The notes under the pieces: generated by a model | Databases searched by the model: none | What the model was told of the DNA's origin: nothing | Seen by the model: the letters and a program-made list of their open reading frames with translations, nothing else | NCBI RefSeq assembly: GCF_013389665.1 | Contig: NZ_CP058316.1 | Span: forward strand, 1,612,001-1,676,000 | Reading direction: 5' to 3' | Source: Microbacterium oleivorans | Lineage (GTDB): Bacteria; Actinomycetota; Actinomycetes; Actinomycetales; Microbacteriaceae | DNA: 64,000 nt | Position numbers and translations under genes: made by a program | In this document: positions 55,275-61,563 of the stretch, one piece after another | Numbering within the stretch: the first letter of the stretch is position 1 | Layout of the letters: each line of letters begins with the position of its first letter

Positions 55275-55412
55275 TCAGCAGCAGCGCGCACCGGGGTTGC
55301 GGTCTTGGTCGTCCATGCGCTGGCGCCAGAACTGCCGCTCGGTCAGCGGCTCGATGCCTGGATGCGTCCGGCGATGGTGCGCGAGATACGTCGCGTAGGC
55401 GTTGTCCCCCAT
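55275..55412 (-). pseudogene. YbdD/YjiX (DUF466)-like fragment, probably N-terminally truncated
   Basis: 45 codons encode the conserved half of a YbdD-type protein: GDNAYATYLAHHRRTHPG, then a final NPGARCC. Full family members have about 60-70 residues, and the missing N-terminal 20 or so are replaced by unrelated in-frame sequence. No ribosome-binding site precedes the ATG at 55412, and the usual partner gene cstA (peptide/pyruvate transporter) is absent. It is most simply a remnant, though translation from this ATG cannot be excluded. Confidence 0.6.
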
Positions 55413-55542
55413 GAGCGAGGTGACGGGGGAAGGCGCTTCATTGCGTTCTCCAGCTGAGGCGGACGCTCCGATACGTTGCCGGGATCTGGTCGTCATGGTC
55501 TCGAACGGCTCTACGTTGGAGGGGACCGATGAGGAGAACTCC

Positions 55543-55887
55543 ATGACCGACGAGACCATCACCGTCACGCGTGACGATGCGAATGACCGATACGACCTGA
55601 TGGTCGGTGACGTCGCGGCGGGATACGCCGCGTTCCGCCGCGACGACGACGAAGGCCGACTGGTGTTCGACCACACCGTGGTCGAGAAGGAGTTCGGCGG
55701 GCGGGGTCTCGGCAAGACGCTGGCACGCGACGCGCTCGCCGACGTCGCGCGCCGCGGCGAGACCGTCGTTCCCGAATGCCCGTTCATCGTGAAGTTCCTC
55801 CGCGAGAACGAGGTCCCGGGCCTGCGGATCGACTGGCGCGACGAGGATGCCGCCGACGCCGCGGCTCCGGCGGAACCCTCGGCGTGA
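55543..55887 (+). CDS. Small GNAT-like N-acetyltransferase (YidJ/NATD1 type)
   Basis: 114 residues. YDLMVGDVAAGYAAFRRDDDEGRLVFDHTVVEKEFGGRGLGKTLARDALADVARRGETVVPECPFIVKFL holds the compact GCN5-related fold with the acetyl-CoA loop EFGGRGLGKTL and the conserved CPFIVKFL near the end, a hallmark of the small YidJ/Gtlf3b group. The acceptor is unknown. The ATG at 55543 has GGAG upstream. Its stop overlaps the GTG of the pirin gene (GTGA), so the two are cotranslated. Confidence 0.92.
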   Translation: MTDETITVTRDDANDRYDLMVGDVAAGYAAFRRDDDEGRLVFDHTVVEKEFGGRGLGKTLARDALADVARRGETVVPECPFIVKFLRENEVPGLRIDWRDEDAADAAAPAEPSA

Positions 55888-56867
55888 CCCGATTCGACGC
55901 CGAGTCGGCGCCCGTCGACGAGGACCCGGGGATCGGCTCCCCCGGCCCCCGGCGGACGCTGCTCGAGGCGCGCGACGTGCCGCTCGGCGGGGTGCGTGCG
56001 ATGTCGGTGAGTCGATTCCTCCCGCAACGCGATCTGCCGCTGGTCGGCGCCTGGTGCTTCCTCGACCGCTTCGGTCCGCAGCGCACGAAGATGCGGGTCG
56101 AGCCCCACCCGCACATCGGCCTCCAGACCGTCACCTGGCCGCTCGCCGGTGAGGTGCACCACCGCGACACCCTCGGCAGCGACGTCGTCATCGAGCGCGG
56201 CGCCCTCAACATCATGACCAGCGGCGCCGGCATCGCCCACTCCGAGTACTCCGTCGGTGACGAGCCGATCCCGCTCGATGCCCTGCAGCTGTGGGTCGCG
56301 CTCCCTGAGGAACGCCGGCACGGCTCAGCGGCGTTCGAGCAGCACGACGACCTGCCGGTGATCGACCTCGGCGGCGGTGCCGACGCCACAGTTGTCGTGG
56401 GTTCCCTCGCCGGCGCCGTCTCTCCCGCGACGATGCACACCCCGATCGTCGGCGCCGAGATCCGTCTGCCCGCGGGTGCCGCGGTCGAGGTGCCGCTCGA
56501 TCCCGCGTGGGAGTATGCGATCGTGCCGGTCTTCGGATCGGTACGGGTCGGGGGCGTCGATGATGCCGATGCGGATGCCGTCGACCCGGGCGCTCTGCTC
56601 TATCTCGGTGACGGTCGCGACGGCATCCGCCTGTCCACCGGCGATGCGGAGACGACGGTGTTCCTGCTGGGCGGCGAGCCGTTCGGCGACGAGATCGTCA
56701 TGTGGTGGAACTTCGTGGGTCGCAGTCACGACGAGATCGAGGTTGCCCGTGACGACTGGGAGGCGGCATCCGATCGGTTCGGCCACGTCGTCGGTCACGG
56801 TGACGAGCGCATCCCCGCCCCGCCGCTGCCGCACGTGCGGCTGACCCCGCGCCGACGGCGGCTCTGA
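55884..56867 (+). CDS. Pirin family protein
   Basis: 327 residues, a two-cupin pirin. The metal-binding motif of the N-terminal cupin is in EPHPHIGLQTVTWPLAGEVHHRDTLGS, with His residues and Glu as ligands, followed by MTSGAGIAHSEYS. The C-terminal cupin ends near FLLGGEPFGDEIVMWWNFVGRS. Bacterial pirins are iron-binding proteins, some with quercetinase activity; no specific role can be read here. GTG at 55884 is chosen for its overlap with the acetyltransferase stop. Confidence 0.92.
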   Translation: MTRFDAESAPVDEDPGIGSPGPRRTLLEARDVPLGGVRAMSVSRFLPQRDLPLVGAWCFLDRFGPQRTKMRVEPHPHIGLQTVTWPLAGEVHHRDTLGSDVVIERGALNIMTSGAGIAHSEYSVGDEPIPLDALQLWVALPEERRHGSAAFEQHDDLPVIDLGGGADATVVVGSLAGAVSPATMHTPIVGAEIRLPAGAAVEVPLDPAWEYAIVPVFGSVRVGGVDDADADAVDPGALLYLGDGRDGIRLSTGDAETTVFLLGGEPFGDEIVMWWNFVGRSHDEIEVARDDWEAASDRFGHVVGHGDERIPAPPLPHVRLTPRRRRL

Positions 56868-56945
56868 CCCGGTCCGGGCACAAGGTCATCCGCGAGGCTG
56901 ACGCTCCTCATCCGGGCGAGCGATGCTGTGAACCGGGGCGGTTCG

Positions 56946-56951
56946 TAGCGT
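56946..56951 (+). promoter_or_regulatory. -10 element before the chimaeric permease/arginase gene
   Basis: TAGCGT ends 7 nt before the ATG at 56959. Confidence 0.35.
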
Positions 56952-56958
56952 CGAAGTC

Positions 56959-57145
56959 ATGACGTGGATCGCGTTCATTGCGGGACTCGCGGCGAAGACG
57001 ATCGACGGCGCCAGCGCCTTCAGCTATCCACTCATCTTCCTGCCGTTCGTCAGCTCGGCGTTCGTCCCACCGACACGATGCCCGGGCCCGTGCGGTGGTT
57101 CGCCGAGAACCAGCCGGTCACCTCGATCGTCGACACCATCCGGAA
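56959..57145 (+). pseudogene. ABC-2 type permease remnant (DrrB-like C-terminal part), frameshifted
   Basis: From the ATG at 56959 the frame encodes WIAFIAGLAAKTIDGASAF and YPLIFLPFVSSAFVP. One base then seems missing near 57067-57070, and the match continues in the next frame with TDTMPGPVRWFAENQPVTSIVDTIR. Joined, these match the last conserved helices of DrrB-like ABC-2 permeases. The rest of the gene, the ATPase partner and the true N-terminus are absent. The remnant runs straight into the arginase-family sequence, so the scar lies near 57145. Confidence 0.75.
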
Positions 57146-57978
57146 GCGTGCCCGGAACAGCGAAAGCCCCAGAGGCGCTCCGCGAGGCAGGGCTGTTCGA
57201 CCGGCTCGCGTCGATGGGTGCTCGCGACGGTGGAGTCGTACTGCCCGGCCGGTACATCGATGATGACGAGACCCGCGATCCGGCGCATGTGCGCAATCAG
57301 GAGCAGCTGGTCGACCACACCCGACGACTCGCGCAGCGGATCGGAGATGTGTGGTCGACCGGCGACACCCCCGTCGTGATCGGGGGTGACTGCAGCGTCT
57401 TGCTCGCGGCCGGGCTCGCGTCGGCGCGACGCGGGGGAACAGGCCTCGTCCACATCGATGGCCATACCGACTTCCGACACCCAGGCAACAGCGACGAGTG
57501 CGCGAGCGTGGCGGGAGAGGATCTCGCTGCCGTCGTGGGGCTTCATCGGCCGGCGATCGCCGACATCGACGGTCGGGCTCCCTACTTCGAGCCGACTCGT
57601 GCCGCTCACCTCGGGCATCGCGACGACGACGAGCACGTGGACGAGGCACGCACTGTTCTCGGTTGCGCCGTCTCGGCCTCTCGCCTCGCGTCGGGCGGCG
57701 CCGCAGCCGCAGCCGCCGCCGCTCTGGAGACGGCAGGGGAGTCGTATTGGGTCCAGGTCGACGTCGACGTACTCGACCCCTCCGTGATGCCCGCCGTCGA
57801 TAGTCCCGATCCCGGCGGTATCGGCGCAGACCAGCTCACAGAACTCATCGGCGTGCTCGCCCCGCGCGCGGCCGGCATCTCCGTCACAGTCTTCGATCCC
57901 GACCTGGACCCAGATGGCGCCTGCGCCCGGATTCTCGTCGACATCATCGCAAACGGGCTCGCGGCCGCGGTCAGCTGA
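56959..57978 (+). CDS. Arginase-family ureohydrolase, fused 5' to permease remnant
   Basis: The enzyme part runs from about 57148 (GTG, in frame) to 57978, 276 residues. It contains KAPEALREAGLFDRL, VVIGGDCSVLLA, HIDGHTDFRHP and QVDVDVLDPSVMPAVDSPDPGG, the manganese-ligand motifs of the arginase/agmatinase family. Family members usually have about 15-25 more residues at the N-terminus. The open frame continues upstream to the ATG at 56959 through frameshifted permease sequence, giving a 339-codon chimaera. Which start is used is unclear: 56959 has a -10 box 7 nt upstream, while 57148 has GGAAG just before it. Substrate (arginine, agmatine, formiminoglutamate or other guanidino compound) cannot be told. 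Confidence 0.7.
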   Translation: MTWIAFIAGLAAKTIDGASAFSYPLIFLPFVSSAFVPPTRCPGPCGGSPRTSRSPRSSTPSGSVPGTAKAPEALREAGLFDRLASMGARDGGVVLPGRYIDDDETRDPAHVRNQEQLVDHTRRLAQRIGDVWSTGDTPVVIGGDCSVLLAAGLASARRGGTGLVHIDGHTDFRHPGNSDECASVAGEDLAAVVGLHRPAIADIDGRAPYFEPTRAAHLGHRDDDEHVDEARTVLGCAVSASRLASGGAAAAAAAALETAGESYWVQVDVDVLDPSVMPAVDSPDPGGIGADQLTELIGVLAPRAAGISVTVFDPDLDPDGACARILVDIIANGLAAAVS

Positions 57979-58069
57979 CGGAGGCGACCGCCGGGGGGCA
58001 TCGCGTTCCACGCCCCCGTCCTCTCTCCCTCTTGGCCTGTCGACTGTCGGCCGTCCATGATGGGACGAG

Positions 58070-58085
58070 CGTCGCCCCGGCGACG
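58070..58085 (+). terminator. Short palindrome after the arginase-family gene
   Basis: CGTCGCC-CC-GGCGACG, 92 nt after the stop. It could be a weak terminator or an operator of the following gene; support is limited. Confidence 0.25.
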
Positions 58086-58100
58086 TGGTGACCGCGTTCT

Positions 58101-60218
58101 GTGACCCGAAGGCGAGCTGAATGGCGATGCGTGTTGACTGACCACTCGGCAACCGGTGCCCGTACCGGCACGACGCGGGTGGCTGCCGCGATGCTGCGCT
58201 TGCCCGCGACTGTCAGCGTCGTCGTGCTCGTTCTTGCCGCCGGGGTCGCGGGACAGGGCTTGTGGACACCTACGTCGTCGCAGCCGTGGTGGGATGACGT
58301 GTCGTACGGGCTGCCTGCGTTCGCGGCCGGCCAGTGGTGGACCCCGCTCACGGGTACGTTCCTGGTGGTCGCGCCCATCGTGTACGTGCCGACGCTTCTC
58401 GGTTTCGTGGGCATGGGCTACCTCGAGTGGAGACGCGGGTGGCGGGTCGCTCTCGCGTTCTTCGGCGCGGGGCAGCTCACCGCCGTGTTCGGAGCGGCAG
58501 TGTTCCTCTGGGCGGGATCCGCGTTTCCGTGGCCGTGGGCGATCGAGTTGGCCGCAACCCGAGACGTCGGGCCCTCCGGTGGCACGATGGCCTGCCTCGC
58601 CGCCTGCGCGGGTCTGTTCTCCAGCCCCTGGCGACAGCGGATCTGGATCCTGATCTTCGGGTATGCGGTCGTCGGCTTCCTCTTCATCGGCACGCTCGCA
58701 GACGTCGAACACCTCATCGCCGTGCTGTTGGTCCTCGCCGTCACCCGTTCCTTCCGCGTCCGCCGGGCGAGCGTGCGGGAACGACGCCTGCTGGCGTTCG
58801 CGATCAGCCTCAGCCTCGGCGTGATCCAGATCCTCGGACTCGTGGTGGCCACGTACGGCCCGTTCGGCCAGACATCGCCGTTCCGAGGCCCCTGGGTCGA
58901 CGTTCTCGTGGACGCGACACTCATCGTGTTCGTCAGCAATGGCCTGAGACGGGGTCGGCGATGGGCATGGGTGATCACCGTCGGAGTCGCCCTGCTCAAC
59001 GTCGTGCTCGCGGCGCTCTACCTCCTCGTCCGCGCGGTGGCCCCGCTCGTCGCGGCCGACCTCGGGCTGGACGAGTCGAATGTCGCCATTGCGAGCTCGC
59101 TGCTCTGGCTGTCCTTCATCGTCTATCTGGTGGCTGCGCGCGGTGCGTTCTCCTCGAAACGACGTCGCGATCTGCGCGGCGCCGGTGACCACTCGCCCAG
59201 CGCAGACGACGCCCGGCAGCTTGTGAGACGGGAAGGCGGGAGTTCGCTGTCGTGGATGGCGACATGGGAGGGGACGCAGTACCTGCGCACTTCCGCGGGG
59301 ATCGTTCCCTATCAGAAGCACCTCGGCGTGGCGATCGCTCTCGCCGACCCGTTGGGTCCGGCTGACGGCGCCCGCGATAGCGTCCTCGAGTTCGTGACGG
59401 CGGCTGAACGAGACGCCGTCGTGCCCTGTTTCTTCAGCGCGGGGTCGTCGACGAGAGCCGCGACGCCCGCCGGCTGGCGGTCACTCGTCATCGCCGATGA
59501 CACGATCGTCGACCTGCCGGGGCTGACTTTCACCGGCAAAGCATGGGGACACGTGCGCACCGCACTCAATCGCGCTGAACGAGAGGGCGTCGCCTTCCGG
59601 TTGTCGACGATGGCGGACGAGCCCTGGGGGGTGCGTCAGCAGATGCGCGCCATCTCGGACTCCTGGGTGGGCGACAAGGATCTTCCCGAGATGCGCTTCA
59701 CTCTCGGAACCCTCCACGAGGCTGAGGACCCCGAGGTCCGGATCGCGCTTGCGGTCTCGGCGGCGGGCGACGTGGAAGGCTTCTTGAGCTGGCTGCCGAT
59801 CTACGCACCCGGGGGTCGAGTGCGGGGATGGACCCTGGATCTCATGCGCAGGCGCGAAGGCGGTTTCGCACCCGTCATGGAGTTCCTCATCGGAGCGTCC
59901 GCAGCCGCATTCGCGGAAGAGGGGGCCGACATCATGTCGTTGTCGGGCGCACCACTGGCTCATCAGCCGGCCGATGACGAGGGCCAGATCGCGCGCCTGA
60001 TGGCCCAGCTGGGCTCGGTACTGGAGCCGGTGTACGGATTCTCGTCACTGCACCGGTTCAAGCAGAAGTTCCGCCCGCGATACGAACCGATCTACCTGCT
60101 CTACCGGGATGAGGGCGATCTCGCACGCATCGGTCCCGCGCTCGTCCGGGCGTTCCTGCCCGACGCATCGCTCCGGCAGTACGCGGCCGCCGGGCTCGAT
60201 ATGGTGCGCCACGGCTGA
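58101..60218 (+). CDS. Rhomboid-like/MprF-like (DUF2156) fusion membrane protein
   Basis: 705 codons. The N-terminal membrane part has QWWTPLTGTFL, GPSGGT with Ser159 and ADVEHLIAVLL with His204, a layout like the Ser-His dyad of rhomboid proteases. More helices follow to about residue 350. The C-terminal 330 residues are a DUF2156 domain as in MprF/LysX lysyl-phosphatidylglycerol synthases (GIVPYQKHLGVAIALADPLG, GLTFTGKAWGHVRTALNRAEREGV, HRFKQKFRPRYEPIYLLYR). It may transfer an amino acid to a membrane lipid, giving resistance to cationic peptides. The start is uncertain: GTG at 58101 or a later in-frame GTG near 58131. Confidence 0.85.
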   Translation: MTRRRAEWRCVLTDHSATGARTGTTRVAAAMLRLPATVSVVVLVLAAGVAGQGLWTPTSSQPWWDDVSYGLPAFAAGQWWTPLTGTFLVVAPIVYVPTLLGFVGMGYLEWRRGWRVALAFFGAGQLTAVFGAAVFLWAGSAFPWPWAIELAATRDVGPSGGTMACLAACAGLFSSPWRQRIWILIFGYAVVGFLFIGTLADVEHLIAVLLVLAVTRSFRVRRASVRERRLLAFAISLSLGVIQILGLVVATYGPFGQTSPFRGPWVDVLVDATLIVFVSNGLRRGRRWAWVITVGVALLNVVLAALYLLVRAVAPLVAADLGLDESNVAIASSLLWLSFIVYLVAARGAFSSKRRRDLRGAGDHSPSADDARQLVRREGGSSLSWMATWEGTQYLRTSAGIVPYQKHLGVAIALADPLGPADGARDSVLEFVTAAERDAVVPCFFSAGSSTRAATPAGWRSLVIADDTIVDLPGLTFTGKAWGHVRTALNRAEREGVAFRLSTMADEPWGVRQQMRAISDSWVGDKDLPEMRFTLGTLHEAEDPEVRIALAVSAAGDVEGFLSWLPIYAPGGRVRGWTLDLMRRREGGFAPVMEFLIGASAAAFAEEGADIMSLSGAPLAHQPADDEGQIARLMAQLGSVLEPVYGFSSLHRFKQKFRPRYEPIYLLYRDEGDLARIGPALVRAFLPDASLRQYAAAGLDMVRHG

Positions 60219-60239
60219 GGAAGCGCCGGCTCCGCCGCG

Positions 60240-60413
60240 TTCGATGGAGACGAAGTCCTGATCGCACGCAACGAGGATCACGCTGCAGGCTGTCTGGTGA
60301 TCACGAAGAGAACCGACCTGCGGCCGGAGATCGCGCTCTACAGGAGAGCCGGCTTCCAGGAGACCTGTTCGTGGGAGGACCGGGACCAGCTGATCTGCAT
60401 GGTTCGAACCGTG
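60240..60413 (+). pseudogene. GNAT acetyltransferase remnant, internally deleted
   Basis: In the frame just after the DUF2156 stop, FDGDEVLIARNEDHAAGCLVI matches the central strands of a GNAT enzyme. After a few codons RPEIALYRRAGFQET then DRDQLICMVR match the family's C-terminal end. The acetyl-CoA-binding segment (RGxGxG) that should lie between is absent, so about 50-60 codons are missing, and there is no proper start or stop of its own. It abuts the end of the HxlR gene. Confidence 0.65.
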
Positions 60414-60424
60414 TCGTCAGACGG

Positions 60425-60754
60425 TCAGCGGCGCACGAGGTTGCCGTCGGCCCACTCGCCGAGCTGGCTGAGGATCGGCACGAGGCGCGCGCCGGCATCC
60501 GTCAGCGCATAGGTGACGGCGACCGGCGGGCCGGGCTCGACCTGCCTGATCACCAGACCGGTCTCTGAGAGTTCCGTCAGCCGGTCGGAGAGAACCGCGT
60601 CGCTGATGCCGACGACGGCGCGACGGAGCCCGACGAACGAGAGCTCGCCCTGCCCGAGCACGTCGACGATCATGCCGTTCCAGCGCTTGCCGAGCACCGA
60701 GAACGCGTGCGAGACCGCGGCATCGCAGTGTCGGGCGTCGTGGTCGTCGGCCAT
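60425..60754 (-). CDS. HxlR-family transcriptional regulator
   Basis: 109 residues, the typical HxlR size. An N-terminal Cys lies in ARHCDAAVSHAFSVLGKRWNGMIV, the winged helix is in FVGLRRAVVGISDAVLSDRLTELSETGLV, and the wing is in VTYALTDAGARL. Cys10 may be the redox- or electrophile-sensing residue, as in HypR/YodB-type HxlR proteins. It is divergent from the azoreductase gene at 60827, the usual target of such regulators. TACGAT lies 6 nt upstream of the ATG. Confidence 0.93.
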   Translation of the reverse strand: MADDHDARHCDAAVSHAFSVLGKRWNGMIVDVLGQGELSFVGLRRAVVGISDAVLSDRLTELSETGLVIRQVEPGPPVAVTYALTDAGARLVPILSQLGEWADGNLVRR

Positions 60755-60760
60755 GCCTCC

Positions 60761-60766
60761 ATCGTA
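60761..60766 (-). promoter_or_regulatory. -10 element of the HxlR gene (leaderless type)
   Basis: TACGAT on the minus strand ends exactly 6 nt before the ATG at 60754; the GGAGG between abuts the start codon. Confidence 0.45.
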
Positions 60767-60826
60767 CGTGTGCTAGCGTTCCCGAAGCTGCTTTGTTTTT
60801 CATAGCGACTCTGATCGGAGAAGTGA

Positions 60827-61474
60827 ATGACCCTGTTCCGTCTGGATGCCAGCATCCTCCCCGCCACGTCCGCCAGCCGCGAGCTCGGCGACCTCGTCGA
60901 GGCCGAGTGGGTCGCCGCCCACCCCGCGAGCACCGTCGTGCGGCGCGACATCGCGGCCGACCCGATCCCCGCGACCGCGTGGCGCGACTCCGTCACGGCG
61001 GGCTTCACCCCCGCCGAGCAGCAGACCGACGGCCAGCGCGACGCGCTCGCGCTGCGGACGCGGCTGGCCGACGAGCTGATCGACGCCGACGCGCTGCTGT
61101 TCACTGTTCCGCTGTACAACTACGGCGTCTCGCAGCATGTGAAGACCTGGTTCGACGTGGCCTACACCGACCCACGCATCGACCCGCAGGGCACGGCGCT
61201 GCGCGGCAAGCCCGCCACGCTGGTCACGGTGCTCGGCGGCAACTACGAGCCCGGCAGCCCGAAGGAAGGGTGGGACCACTCGACCGGCTGGCTCCGCCGC
61301 GTCTTCGAGGATGTCTGGGGCCTCGACCTCACGGTGGTCCACCGGCCCTTCACGCTCGTCGGCGTGAACCCGGCGCTCGACGCCTTCGCCGACACCGCGG
61401 CCGCGCTGAAAGCGGGCGCGGAGGAGGCTGCGGTGAGCGCGGGCCGTACGCTCGCGGCATCCCGGACCGCCTGA
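60827..61474 (+). CDS. azoR: FMN-dependent NADH:quinone oxidoreductase/azoreductase
   Basis: 215 residues with a flavodoxin-like fold. FRLDASILPATSASRELGD holds the phosphate-binding loop for FMN, ADALLFTVPLYNYGVSQHVKTWFD is the isoalloxazine-binding segment, and TVLGGNY and GWLRRVFEDVWG follow in the order expected for AzoR. It reduces quinones and azo compounds with two electrons and thus protects against electrophile stress. GGAGAAGTGA directly precedes the ATG. It is divergent from an HxlR regulator, which probably senses quinones and represses this gene. A strong hairpin lies 28 nt after the stop. Confidence 0.93.
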   Translation: MTLFRLDASILPATSASRELGDLVEAEWVAAHPASTVVRRDIAADPIPATAWRDSVTAGFTPAEQQTDGQRDALALRTRLADELIDADALLFTVPLYNYGVSQHVKTWFDVAYTDPRIDPQGTALRGKPATLVTVLGGNYEPGSPKEGWDHSTGWLRRVFEDVWGLDLTVVHRPFTLVGVNPALDAFADTAAALKAGAEEAAVSAGRTLAASRTA

Positions 61475-61502
61475 GCGGCAGCGGCCCGCCGCAGGGATGA
61501 CG

Positions 61503-61536
61503 GCGGGGCGCCCGGACCGATGTCCGAGCGCCCCGC
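61503..61536. terminator. Bidirectional terminator between azoR and the protease gene
   Basis: GCGGGGCGCCCGGAC pairs with GTCCGAGCGCCCCGC (14 of 15 positions) around a CGAT loop. It serves two convergent genes. Confidence 0.7.
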
Positions 61537-61563
61537 ACTGTCGCCTCTCAGCGCGTCAGTCGA

